Notes under the pieces: generated by a model
Told to the model about the DNA's origin: nothing
Databases searched by the model: none
What the model saw: only the letters and a program-made list of their open reading frames with translations
Position numbers and translations under genes: made by a program
Shown here: piece after piece, positions 24,985 to 33,514 of the stretch
Layout of the letters: each line of letters begins with the position of its first letter
Position numbering within the stretch: position 1 is the stretch's first letter
DNA from: Robertmurraya korlensis NBRC 107688
GTDB lineage: Bacteria > Bacillota > Bacilli > Bacillales > Cytobacillaceae
Assembly: GCF_001591645.1 (NCBI RefSeq)
Contig: NZ_BCVH01000001.1
Span: 248,001 to 312,000 of the forward strand
DNA: 64,000 nucleotides
Direction: 5' to 3'

Positions 24985-25055
24985 TATAATGGAGGAGCAC
25001 AGCAACTCCTTCAAGACATGGACAACTCTCTACTTATACAGTAGGGAGTTTTTTT
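24985..25055 (+). ncRNA. Possible small RNA or attenuator leader before bpsA
   Basis: The 300-base gap before bpsA contains a TATAAT at 24985-24990. It is followed by a small hairpin (GGAG 24994-24997/CTCC 25006-25009) and then a strong intrinsic terminator: stem AACTCTCTAC/GTAGGGAGTT with one G-T pair, loop TTATACA, then a T-run. No ORF with a ribosome binding site lies between them. Either a ~65-nt transcript or a conditional terminator upstream of bpsA. The -35 element is poor. Confidence 0.4.
25024..25055 (+). terminator. Intrinsic terminator upstream of bpsA
   Basis: 10-bp stem (24-33 / 41-50 of base 25000) with 7-base loop and seven T. No protein-coding gene on this strand ends here. 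Confidence 0.8.
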
Positions 25056-25121
25056 CATGAATAGTTCTTCTATTATTGGAAATAGTATCCTTTATATGGT
25101 TAACATGGAAGGAGCATAGAA

Positions 25122-26213
25122 ATGCCAGCAATTCTATCAATAGGTGAAGCGCCTCCGCAATACGAAATTCCACAATCAGAAGTGATGAATTTTTCTCGTC
25201 AACTATTTTCTAATGCATTTCACGACATTGAAAGGTTGCTAAAGGCATTTCAACACGGACAAATAAAAAAACGGCATTTTGCTAGAAGCATAGAATGGTT
25301 TGAAGAAGAAAGATCATTTAAAGAAAAAAATGATGCTTATATCGAAACAGCCATCCAGCTTGGGGCTAAAGCGATAGAAAATTGTCTACACAATAAAGAT
25401 TACTTAAAGAAACCAGTAGATTACGAAGATATAGACGCTATTTTTACCATATCAAGTACAGGATTGGCCACTCCTAGTATTGAAGCGAGGATAATGAATA
25501 TCCTTCCTTTTTCGATACATACGAAGCGCATACCAATATGGGGTCTTGGGTGTGCGGGTGGAGCTTCTGGGCTCTCAAGGGCATATGAATACTGTCTCGC
25601 CTTTCCACACGCTAAAGTACTCGTGCTAACCATTGAATTATGCAGCTTAACCTTCCAGAAAAATGATTTATCTAAAAGTAACTTAATCGGTTCTTCATTG
25701 TTTGCTGATGGTGTAGCATGTGCTCTTGTAGTCGGGGATCGAGTACAAAAGAAAAACTATAGACAGTTATCCTCTTATCCAACTATATTAGCAACACAGA
25801 CAACTACTATGAAGGATTCACTTGATGTAATGGGTTGGGAAGTAAAAGAAAAAGGACTTTACGTTGTTTTTTCAAAAGATATCCCGTCCATTATAGAAAA
25901 ATGGTTAAAGCCTAATGTATATAATTTTCTTTATGAAAATGACTGTCAGATTGAAAATCTTCAGCACTTTGTTGCACATCCAGGAGGAAAGAAAGTGTTA
26001 GAGGCCTATATGAAATCATTACAGTTTCCATCGGAGATGCTCGAGATTTCTACAGATGTGTTAAAGAATTACGGGAATATGTCATCAGCGACCATATTAT
26101 ATGTTTTGAATCGGACTATGAAAATGGCCAAAGAGCATGATATGGGTCTTGCAACGGCATTAGGGCCTGGTTTTAGCTCTGAATTACTTCTCTTACAATG
26201 GAGGGCAACCTAA
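25122..26213 (+). CDS. bpsA: Type III polyketide synthase (alkylpyrone synthase)
   Basis: Chalcone-synthase-fold enzyme of 363 aa that extends fatty acyl-CoA with malonyl-CoA to alkylpyrones in Bacillus (BpsA, formerly BcsA). The catalytic triad is visible: C144 in LGCAGG, H286 in VAHPGG and N319 in NYGNMSS. ATG start with AAGGAG upstream. The stop overlaps the bpsB start by one base (TAATG), so the pair is coupled. The context next to dynA matches B. subtilis. Confidence 0.93.
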   Translation: MPAILSIGEAPPQYEIPQSEVMNFSRQLFSNAFHDIERLLKAFQHGQIKKRHFARSIEWFEEERSFKEKNDAYIETAIQLGAKAIENCLHNKDYLKKPVDYEDIDAIFTISSTGLATPSIEARIMNILPFSIHTKRIPIWGLGCAGGASGLSRAYEYCLAFPHAKVLVLTIELCSLTFQKNDLSKSNLIGSSLFADGVACALVVGDRVQKKNYRQLSSYPTILATQTTTMKDSLDVMGWEVKEKGLYVVFSKDIPSIIEKWLKPNVYNFLYENDCQIENLQHFVAHPGGKKVLEAYMKSLQFPSEMLEISTDVLKNYGNMSSATILYVLNRTMKMAKEHDMGLATALGPGFSSELLLLQWRAT

Positions 26214-26764
26214 TGTTTTCTCTATTTTTATCATTTGTGATTTTTCAAAGAGTTTGCGAATTAGCAATCGCTAAAAGGAATGAAAGATGGATGAAAAAGC
26301 AGGGTGGGCTTGAATTTGGCAAAACACATTACGTTTTTATCGTTGCTATACATACATTATTTTTCATATCGCTTTGCCTAGAGGTGTTGGTACAAAAGAA
26401 AGAGGTCTCGCCATATTGGCCGGTGTTTATAAGCTTGTTTTTGGTAACGCAGATAGGGAGAGTATGGGCACTTTCGTCTTTGGGGAAGTATTGGAATACG
26501 AAAATTATCGTTGTACCACAGGCTACAGTTATTAGAAAAGGACCTTATAAGTATCTAAAGCACCCGAATTATTTAATCGTGACGTTAGAATTTCTTGTTA
26601 TTCCACTTCTTTTTCAAGCTTATGGAACACTTATTGCTTTTTCACTTCTTAATGCCTTAATTCTAATGATCCGAATTCCTGCAGAAGAAAGAGCTCTTTG
26701 TAAACATACAAAATACAGTGACGCTTTCCATAAAACGAGCAGAAATATTCGTTACCGATTATGA
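26213..26764 (+). CDS. bpsB: Alkylpyrone O-methyltransferase (ICMT family)
   Basis: Integral-membrane methyltransferase of the isoprenylcysteine carboxyl methyltransferase family, 183 aa with about five helices. The C-terminal SAM-binding signature GPYKYLKHPNYL and the late Glu-Glu-Arg motif (AEERAL) are present. In B. subtilis BpsB (YpbQ) methylates the alkylpyrones made by BpsA. ATG 26213 is chosen with GGAGGG 7 bases upstream over the in-frame ATG at 26198. Confidence 0.9.
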   Translation: MFSLFLSFVIFQRVCELAIAKRNERWMKKQGGLEFGKTHYVFIVAIHTLFFISLCLEVLVQKKEVSPYWPVFISLFLVTQIGRVWALSSLGKYWNTKIIVVPQATVIRKGPYKYLKHPNYLIVTLEFLVIPLLFQAYGTLIAFSLLNALILMIRIPAEERALCKHTKYSDAFHKTSRNIRYRL

Positions 26765-26791
26765 AAAAAATGTGAATGCTCAGAATTCTTA

Positions 26792-26842
26792 TTGATAGTG
26801 ATTATCATTCGTGATATAGTGTTCATATGAAAATAATTATCA
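26792..26842 (+). promoter_or_regulatory. Promoter with two Fur boxes
   Basis: TTGATA (26792-26797), 17-base spacer and TATAGT (26815-26820) form a good SigA promoter. TGATAGTGATTATCA (26793-26807) and TGAAAATAATTATCA (26828-26842) each match the Fur 7-1-7 box TGATAATnATTATCA with one mismatch; one covers the -35 and the other the start of the transcript. Confidence 0.75.
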
Positions 26843-26870
26843 CTCTCATTAAAGAGGACGGTGTTTACAA

Positions 26871-26975
26871 ATGGTAACCCTTTTTATTGGCGGAACAGTT
26901 GTCATTTATGGATTGTTAATGAAGCATGTGTTAAAGAATGTAAGCAAACCACAATCATATCAGTTAAATAAATAA
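26871..26975 (+). CDS. Iron-regulated membrane micropeptide
   Basis: A 34-residue ORF: one short hydrophobic helix (LFIGGTVVIYGLLM) followed by a basic tail (KHVLKNVSKPQSYQLNK). It sits directly behind the Fur-box promoter and is the only ORF before the next terminator-like hairpin. AGAGGACGGTG is the possible ribosome binding site. No cysteines, so it is not the Cys-rich FeoB-associated protein. Function unknown; expression under iron limitation is inferred. Confidence 0.6.
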   Translation: MVTLFIGGTVVIYGLLMKHVLKNVSKPQSYQLNK

Positions 26976-27076
26976 TGTAAAATCAGGTTATTGAAAAACC
27001 TGATTTTTTTTATTTGGGAAATGTGTGAAAAATCAGTTAAAATATAGAGGTAAAAGTCCAAACAAGGGGTAGAAAC

Positions 27077-30000
27077 ATGTCAAATACTATTTTTCAACAT
27101 GATACACAGATTACGTTATCGAGGATTGCCAGACTACATACCTATTTTCTTTCAAGGGGAAATGAAGAAACTGCTCAAAAAGCAAAGCAATTAGCAATTA
27201 AACTTCAAGATAGAGAATATGCAATTGCATTTTGCGGTCATTTTTCAGCGGGAAAATCTACCATGATTAATACCTTAATTGGTGAAAGTATTCTTCCTTC
27301 CAGTCCCATTCCTACAAGTGCGAATTTAGTAAAGGTAAAGGCAGGGGAGGACTATGCAAAAGTCTACTTTAACGAAGGAAGACCTCTATATTACAAGGCT
27401 CCTTACGACTATGGCATGGTCAAAACATACTGCAAAAATGGTGACGAGATAAAGTCGATTGAGATAAGCAAGAGCAACACAAAGCTCTCAGCTGGAACAG
27501 CAATATTAGACACACCAGGAATTGATTCAACGGATGACGCCCATCGAATCGCTACAGAGTCTGCTCTACACTTAGCAGATCTTGTGTTCTATTGCATGGA
27601 TTATAATCATGTTCAGTCTGAGATAAACTTCATGTTTACAAAGGAATTAACTGAAGAAGGCAAGGAAATATACTTAGTTGTTAACCAAATCGATAAGCAT
27701 CGAGAGGAAGAGTTGAGCTTTGTTCAGTTTCAACAAAGTGTGAGAGAATCCTTTGCCACGTGGGGAGTGAAACCAGGTCGTATATTTTATACGACGCTTA
27801 AACAGCCAAACCATCCTCACAATCAGCTAGAAGAACTACAATCTTTTATTGCTGAAAAAATCCAAGCGAAGGATCAGTTGTTAGAACGCTCATTGTCGAA
27901 CTCTCTCAAAAAGCTTATTCAAGAACAGATTCTATTTGAATACAATCAGGATAAAGATGTAATGGAAAGCCTTGAAAACAAATTAAGTGCTCTTCCTGAA
28001 GATGAATTGGATAACCTACACAGTAAAATAGGAGAGTTACAAAAACAGGTAGATGTTCAGACTGTGGCATTAAAGGAACAAGAGAGAAAGTTAGAGTTAG
28101 TTATCAATGATATTTTGAAAAATGCGTATTTAATGCCCTTCCAAACTAGAGAACTAGCTGAAAAATTTCTAGAGTCCAGACAGAGAGAGTTTAAAGTTGG
28201 ATTATTGTTTTCTAAAAATAAAACAGAACAAGAAAGGCAAGCAAGGCTGCAAGCATTTTTTACCGACATGCAAGAGAAAGTAAAATCACAACTTGAATGG
28301 CACTTAAAAGAAGCGATTACAGCCTTTTTAAAGCAGGAAGACATCAAGAATCCAGAGTTACTAGCAAAAATTCAAGAGTATTCCGTGCCGTTTACCTCAG
28401 AGCTTTTATTGAAGGCTGAAAAGAAAGATGCAAGACTATCTGGAGAATATGTTCTTAACTATACAAGCGATGTAGCGGAAAGTGTAAAAAGCCTCGCGAA
28501 GAGAGAACTTGAGCCCTTTATCGAAGAATTATCGAAAACTCAAAGTGATAAGGTGAGCAGTAAGGCTTCAGTATGGGAAGAAGAATTAAAAGCTATAAAA
28601 GAAATTGATCATTCATGGTCAGAATTAAAAGACATAACGGATAACCATCAAAAGTCAAAAGAGAGAATGGAACAAATATTAACCGAAAACAATGAAATAA
28701 AGGGTCATGAGATTGAAGAACTACTTACTGTTAATGAAGAATTTGAGGTCATGTCTTCTATGGAAAAAGATACGCCTGTGGATGTAGATAGAAATGTGAA
28801 GAATTCCATAGAATCAACTTCGGTAGACGATCAGACAACATCAACTGGACTTCAAGTAAAGGACGTAGTTGAAAAACTTAAGGTAGCGTCGAATGTATTA
28901 AGCAATGTACCGGGATTTAAAACGAATTCAGAGGAACTTACACTTACATCAGAAAGGTTGGCTAATAAAGGTTTTACGATTGCTCTGTTCGGTGCTTTCA
29001 GTGCTGGCAAATCTTCATTTGCGAATGCATTAATTGGGCAGAAGCTACTACCAGTTTCCCCTAATCCAACCACAGCTGCCATCAATAAAATCATGCCTGT
29101 TTCAGAAGAGAATAAGCATGGTCTAGTAAAAGTGAAATTTAAAAGTACAGAGAATTTATTTGAGGAAGTAAAAAGGTCATTACACTTGTTTGAGCTTTCG
29201 GCTCATTCGTTAGAACAAGCAGTTCAAGTGATACAGACCATCGATCCTAATGGCACCTTTTTAGATGTTCAAGGAAAGGTTCACTATTCTTTTCTAACTG
29301 CTTTTTTAAAGGGATACGAGACTGCAAAAAATCACTTTGGAGAAATCCTTCATACACATTTAGAAGAGTTTGCTGATTACGTTGCAAAGGAAGAAAAATC
29401 GTGTTTTGTTGAAAGTATTGAATTGTATTATGATTGTGAACTTACTCGTCAGGGAATCACACTGGTTGATACACCAGGTGCCGATTCCATTAACGCTCGA
29501 CATACAGGTGTTGCTTTTGACTATATCAAAAATTCAGATGCCATTCTCTTTGTGACCTATTATAACCATGCCTTTTCAAAAGCTGACCGCGAGTTTTTAA
29601 TACAGTTAGGTCGAGTGAAAGACACCTTTTCAATGGATAAGATGTTTTTTCTTGTTAACGCTATTGATTTGGCACGTGATGAAGATGAGGTTCAGGAAGT
29701 TCTAGGTTACGTCACAGAGCAACTAACTCAATATGGAATCCGTATGCCACATGTCTACCCTGTATCGAGCATGTTAGGTTTAAAAGAAAAATTAGAAGCG
29801 AAACAAGAAGACTCTCGTTTAGCACAATTTGAGGAAAAATTCTATTCATTTATCGAGCACGATTTAACGGATATTGCCCTAAACTCGGCTCTGTCAGAAA
29901 TGAATCGAGTGAATTCTTTATTAAAAGCCTTTATCCATAATGCGAAAGTAAATCGAGAAGCAAAGGAATCCTATTTAGCAACGCTTCAGGATGAAGAACA

Positions 30001-30727
30001 GGAAATTGTAAATATACTACATGACAACGATATAGAAAAGAGTCTTCAAAAAAGGTTGAATTTAGAAACAGATGAGCTAGCATTCTATATTAAACAAAGA
30101 GTATTTTATCGTTTTCATGATTTCTTTAAAGAAGCGTTTAATCCATCCTTACTAAAGGATGATGGTAGAAGTATGAAACATGCATTACAAAGAGGTCTTG
30201 AGGAATTTTTAACTAGTATTGGCTATGACTTTGCTCAAGAATTACGGGCTACTTCACTAAGAATTGAGTCATTCATTGGAAGGTTAATGAAGGAATTTGA
30301 ACAACTTCTAGAAGATTCAATGGCAGATATTAATAAAGATTTATCCTTTACCTCGTATGAGCTAGGTGCCTGGAAGAGCATTGAGTTTAAGAATGCCTTC
30401 GAGAATTTGGAGCCTCAATTGTTTAAGAAGGCACTGAGTTATTTTAAAAATCCAAAATCGTTCTTTGAACGTAATGAGAAAAGGCTAATGATGGAGGAGC
30501 TTGAAGCGGTCTTATCCCCTCTAGCAGTCAGGTATGTTGAGGAAGGATGTCAACGATTAAAAGAGCATTATCAAGAAGTGATGACTACGGAAATGAATCA
30601 ATTAAAAGAGAAAATCAGTAGAGAGTGCTTTGATTATTATGAAGGGTTGCGAGCTGCGCTTAGCGATGAAACTTCGATTGGTGTTTTAGAGGAAATAGAA
30701 ACAAAGCTAGAGGAATTACTTAAGTAA
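27077..30727 (+). CDS. dynA: Double dynamin-like GTPase DynA
   Basis: Bacterial dynamin of 1216 aa consisting of two fused dynamin units, like B. subtilis DynA/YpbR (about 1190 aa). The first G domain has GHFSAGKST (near residue 50) and DTPGID; the second has GAFSAGKSS (near 640) and DTPGAD, with NQID and NAID as G4-like motifs. Long helical stalks follow each G domain. It tethers and fuses membranes and supports membrane repair and phage tolerance. ATG start with ACAAGGGG upstream. Confidence 0.95.
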   Translation: MSNTIFQHDTQITLSRIARLHTYFLSRGNEETAQKAKQLAIKLQDREYAIAFCGHFSAGKSTMINTLIGESILPSSPIPTSANLVKVKAGEDYAKVYFNEGRPLYYKAPYDYGMVKTYCKNGDEIKSIEISKSNTKLSAGTAILDTPGIDSTDDAHRIATESALHLADLVFYCMDYNHVQSEINFMFTKELTEEGKEIYLVVNQIDKHREEELSFVQFQQSVRESFATWGVKPGRIFYTTLKQPNHPHNQLEELQSFIAEKIQAKDQLLERSLSNSLKKLIQEQILFEYNQDKDVMESLENKLSALPEDELDNLHSKIGELQKQVDVQTVALKEQERKLELVINDILKNAYLMPFQTRELAEKFLESRQREFKVGLLFSKNKTEQERQARLQAFFTDMQEKVKSQLEWHLKEAITAFLKQEDIKNPELLAKIQEYSVPFTSELLLKAEKKDARLSGEYVLNYTSDVAESVKSLAKRELEPFIEELSKTQSDKVSSKASVWEEELKAIKEIDHSWSELKDITDNHQKSKERMEQILTENNEIKGHEIEELLTVNEEFEVMSSMEKDTPVDVDRNVKNSIESTSVDDQTTSTGLQVKDVVEKLKVASNVLSNVPGFKTNSEELTLTSERLANKGFTIALFGAFSAGKSSFANALIGQKLLPVSPNPTTAAINKIMPVSEENKHGLVKVKFKSTENLFEEVKRSLHLFELSAHSLEQAVQVIQTIDPNGTFLDVQGKVHYSFLTAFLKGYETAKNHFGEILHTHLEEFADYVAKEEKSCFVESIELYYDCELTRQGITLVDTPGADSINARHTGVAFDYIKNSDAILFVTYYNHAFSKADREFLIQLGRVKDTFSMDKMFFLVNAIDLARDEDEVQEVLGYVTEQLTQYGIRMPHVYPVSSMLGLKEKLEAKQEDSRLAQFEEKFYSFIEHDLTDIALNSALSEMNRVNSLLKAFIHNAKVNREAKESYLATLQDEEQEIVNILHDNDIEKSLQKRLNLETDELAFYIKQRVFYRFHDFFKEAFNPSLLKDDGRSMKHALQRGLEEFLTSIGYDFAQELRATSLRIESFIGRLMKEFEQLLEDSMADINKDLSFTSYELGAWKSIEFKNAFENLEPQLFKKALSYFKNPKSFFERNEKRLMMEELEAVLSPLAVRYVEEGCQRLKEHYQEVMTTEMNQLKEKISRECFDYYEGLRAALSDETSIGVLEEIETKLEELLK

Positions 30728-30740
30728 ATAGACATACGTT

Positions 30741-30773
30741 AATAAATCCCTTTTAAAGGGATTTATTTATTTA
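30741..30773 (+). terminator. Terminator after dynA
   Basis: Perfect 10-bp stem AATAAATCCC/GGGATTTATT with 7-base loop and a T-rich tail. Confidence 0.7.
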
Positions 30774-30828
30774 ATTTGTATGGGTATAATTAGAATTGTA
30801 AAAAAATTCTAATTCTTCGGGGGTACAT

Positions 30829-31428
30829 ATGATTTCTAGTGGTTATACTGTTACGAAAAAGAAAAAAACTGATTTTACTCAAATGTTAGTTCCGGTAGCC
30901 ATTATTCTAATCCTTGGTTCTATCTTTATTGCTCTATTTTTCCTTGCGCCTATCCAATTTTTACTTTACCAACCAAATGGTGAATGGTTTTTTGAACCAC
31001 CTAAGATGGCCTATTATGCCTTTATAGCTGCAATCCTTCTCGTGGCTACGATGTTAATAGTCACAGCCATTGCTATTTATAAAGATAAGATGACTAGGGG
31101 AATAAAGGGGTTTATAACATTAGGGTATGTTCTTAGTGTGATGATCTTTTTATTAAGTCTTAATCAATATCATTCTGCAAATCAATCAGGCATTGTTATA
31201 AATCGTTTTTTTAGCTTTCAAGATGAGAAATACATATGGGAGGACATCACTTCCGCAGAAGAACAATCAATTGTCAAAAATGGAATTATGAGTAGCGGGA
31301 AACTTACCCTCACCTTTTCAAATAATAAGAGTTATAGCTTTTTGTTAAATGAAAATGTTAGGAAGGCAAAACTGGCTATTTACTATGAGTTAGAAAAGCA
31401 GGGGATTGAAGTGAAGAGAACGCAATAA
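30829..31428 (+). CDS. Three-helix membrane protein of unknown function
   Basis: 199 aa: membrane helices at about 20-46, 62-87 and 98-114, then a soluble C-terminal domain (about 120-199) of mixed beta/alpha character reminiscent of PH-like membrane-protein domains (ISSGKLTLTFSNNKSYSFLL). The Lys-rich N-terminus is probably cytoplasmic. Family not recognised. It stands alone between dynA and ypcP. Confidence 0.75.
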   Translation: MISSGYTVTKKKKTDFTQMLVPVAIILILGSIFIALFFLAPIQFLLYQPNGEWFFEPPKMAYYAFIAAILLVATMLIVTAIAIYKDKMTRGIKGFITLGYVLSVMIFLLSLNQYHSANQSGIVINRFFSFQDEKYIWEDITSAEEQSIVKNGIMSSGKLTLTFSNNKSYSFLLNENVRKAKLAIYYELEKQGIEVKRTQ

Positions 31429-31502
31429 TGAAAACAATACCATCTTTGCTATCCGAATTTCGTGTTATAATGGGAATTATGCTTTTAGAGGAGGCCTCCT
31501 AA

Positions 31503-32399
31503 ATGACAAGTGAAACTACTAATCGTTCCCTATTACTTGTTGATGGAATGGCACTGTTATTTCGTGCGTTTTTTGCAACAAGTGTATCGGGTCAATTTAT
31601 GATAAATTCTAAAGGGATACCAACAAACGGTGTTCATGGTTTTGTGAAGCATTTTTTAACAGCGATATCGACTTTTAAGCCAAGTCACGTAGCTGTTTGT
31701 TGGGATATGGGAAGTAAAACATTCCGAAATGAAATGTTTACAGAGTATAAGGCCAATCGCTCAGATGCCCCAGTCGAATTAATTCCACAATTTGATCTAG
31801 TTAAGGAAGTGGTTGCTGCATTCGACATCCCTAATATCGGGTTAGAAGGGTATGAAGCAGACGACTGTATCGGAACCATTGCGAAGTCTTCAAAGGACGA
31901 TTTTGAAATTAGTATTTTAACAGGAGATCGTGATATTCTTCAATTGTTAGATGAACGCATTAAGGTCATTTTACTTCAAAAAGGATTTGGGAATTATGCC
32001 GTTCATACCCCCGATTCTTTCTATACAGAGAAGGGAATCCTTCCTAAACAAATGGTAGATGTAAAGGCACTAATGGGAGACCCTAGTGACAATTACCCGG
32101 GTGTAAAAGGAATCGGTGAAAAAACAGCCCTTAAGCTAGTACAGCAATTTGAGCATGTAGAAGGGATTATTTCCAATTTGCAATTGCTTACAAAAGGGCA
32201 AAAAACAAAAATTGAGCAAGACCTAGAGATGCTTTATTTAAGCAGAAAGCTTGCCGAGATCAAATGCGATGTTCCCGTATCATTCTCACATGAGGATTCG
32301 ATATTCCAATTTAATCACGAGAAGGTTCTCTCGAAATTTAAAGAGGTTGAGTTTCGAGGATTGGATCGTTTATTGCCAGACCAACAAATACTAGCGTAA
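31503..32399 (+). CDS. ypcP: 5'-3' exonuclease / flap endonuclease (YpcP)
   Basis: FEN-family nuclease of 298 aa without a polymerase domain, acting on RNA primers and flaps in lagging-strand maturation together with Pol I and RNase HIII. The N-terminal LLVDGMALLFRAFFA, the arch region YKANRSDAP, EGYEADDCIGT and TGDRDILQLL carry the acidic metal ligands; an H3TH motif follows (GVKGIGEKTALKL). The ribosome binding site lies in a 12-bp palindrome AGGAGGCCTCCT just before the start. Position next to sspL agrees with B. subtilis. Confidence 0.93.
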   Translation: MTSETTNRSLLLVDGMALLFRAFFATSVSGQFMINSKGIPTNGVHGFVKHFLTAISTFKPSHVAVCWDMGSKTFRNEMFTEYKANRSDAPVELIPQFDLVKEVVAAFDIPNIGLEGYEADDCIGTIAKSSKDDFEISILTGDRDILQLLDERIKVILLQKGFGNYAVHTPDSFYTEKGILPKQMVDVKALMGDPSDNYPGVKGIGEKTALKLVQQFEHVEGIISNLQLLTKGQKTKIEQDLEMLYLSRKLAEIKCDVPVSFSHEDSIFQFNHEKVLSKFKEVEFRGLDRLLPDQQILA

Positions 32400-32403
32400 G
32401 TAG

Positions 32404-32430
32404 AGGCTGCCCTGTATAAGGGCAGCTTTT
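32404..32430 (+). terminator. Terminator after ypcP
   Basis: Stem GCTGCCC/GGGCAGC with a 7-base loop followed by TTTT. Confidence 0.75.
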
Positions 32431-32441
32431 AATACGGTTTA

Positions 32442-32582
32442 TTATATCTTCGTATTGCTTTTTTTTGCTCTATTTTCTAACTCACTCTTTGGATTCGGTG
32501 TAAAATCAGCATCTTGACCAAATCCTTGGGGATTTACTCCGCCTGCTTTTGTTCCTCGATTATTTCGCTTTTTTTGTCCCAT
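32442..32582 (-). CDS. sspL: Small acid-soluble spore protein L
   Basis: A 46-residue protein whose centre (AGGVNPQG) and C-terminus (PKSELENRAKKSNTK) fit what I recall of B. subtilis SspL (TGGVTPQG, PKTELEERAKKSNTK), a minor SASP of the spore core. ATG 32582 has a strong GGAGGG. It lies convergent to ypcP, as in B. subtilis. Confidence 0.88.
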   Translation of the reverse strand: MGQKKRNNRGTKAGGVNPQGFGQDADFTPNPKSELENRAKKSNTKI

Positions 32583-32690
32583 ATGTCAACCCTCCTATAA
32601 GTAAAAGGTTATTACATTTTACGATAATATTATTGCCTATTTGTATAATCTCACTCACCTTTCTTCACAATAAAAAGGAGGTGAGAGAAT

Positions 32691-33152
32691 GTGAATAAAG
32701 GTGTTTATATAGCACTTTCAAGTATAGTGTTAGCACAGGGATTAAAAATTCCCATTCATTATTTTAGGGAGAAGGAGTTCAGGCCAGATCTGTTTTTTCA
32801 AACAGGTGGGATGCCTAGTTCGCATTCCGCTGGTGTGGCTTCATTAACCACATATATTGCACTAAAGCGTGGTCTTCCAACCATTGATTTTGCCCTATCT
32901 CTTGTTTATGGATTAATTGTTATGTATGATGCACAGGGGATTAGAAGACAAACCGGTGAGCTAACCTTAAAAGTAAATGACTTGGATGATCTAATGGATA
33001 AGGTGAATCATGAAAAACCAGTGCATTTTGAAGAAAAATCCCCAGATAAGTTGAAGGAAATGCTTGGTCATCAGCCAGAAGAAGTAGTTGGTGGAGCGCT
33101 TCTTGGGGTGTTAACTGGGACTTTAGGCTATTGGATGGATAGAAATAGATAG
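32691..33152 (+). CDS. Divergent PAP2 family (DUF212, YuiD-like) membrane protein
   Basis: 153 aa membrane protein of the DUF212 'divergent PAP2' family. The phosphatase-like signature GGMPSSHSAGVASL is clear and RRQTGEL provides the second conserved basic segment. About four helices. B. subtilis YuiD is the related protein. GTG start behind a perfect AAAGGAGGTGA. Activity unproven for the family. Confidence 0.88.
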   Translation: MNKGVYIALSSIVLAQGLKIPIHYFREKEFRPDLFFQTGGMPSSHSAGVASLTTYIALKRGLPTIDFALSLVYGLIVMYDAQGIRRQTGELTLKVNDLDDLMDKVNHEKPVHFEEKSPDKLKEMLGHQPEEVVGGALLGVLTGTLGYWMDRNR

Positions 33153-33217
33153 AAAAATGTCGATTGATGAGATAAAATCAAGAAGATGTGAAGCAATCAT
33201 AGGGAGTGTAGAGAAAC

Positions 33218-33484
33218 TTGAGCACGGAAGAGTATGTAAGTCATTTATTAGACAAAGGATTCCTTCTAAAGGATGATGCGATTGGCTTTATTTATTTTGG
33301 TAAAAATTATACCGGTGCTTCAGATGAACTAGCTAATGTGGCAATTGAAGTCACCCTTAAGGCCCAAAAAAGCTTTGATGGTAGCTTTTATGTGTCTCTT
33401 CTTGAATGGCTTGTGTCAAATTCAATCAAAACAAAAAAAGAGGCTTATGATTTTATTAGAGAAGCCGAGCTCCTGACAATATAA
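33218..33484 (+). CDS. Small conserved soluble protein (possibly DUF6123)
   Basis: 88 aa, acidic, helical with one aromatic-rich strand region (DDAIGFIYFGKNY). TTG start; the nearest GGGAG lies about 13 bases upstream, so the start is not firmly set. No motif, signal or helix in the membrane. The DUF6123 suggestion is from memory of size and composition only. Confidence 0.6.
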   Translation: MSTEEYVSHLLDKGFLLKDDAIGFIYFGKNYTGASDELANVAIEVTLKAQKSFDGSFYVSLLEWLVSNSIKTKKEAYDFIREAELLTI

Positions 33485-33514
33485 AAAAAGCGTGTGATCC
33501 CACACGCTTTTTTT
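33483..33514. terminator. Bidirectional terminator before the second DMT transporter
   Basis: Perfect stem GCGTGTG/CACACGC with loop ATCC, extended by A7/T7 on either side. Confidence 0.85.

Noticed and set aside
26976-27076. Purine riboswitch near dynA, as xpt-pbuX are close to ypbR in B. subtilis
   Set aside because: No xpt or pbuX here and no conserved aptamer core; only a small hairpin with T-run after the Fur-regulated micropeptide.
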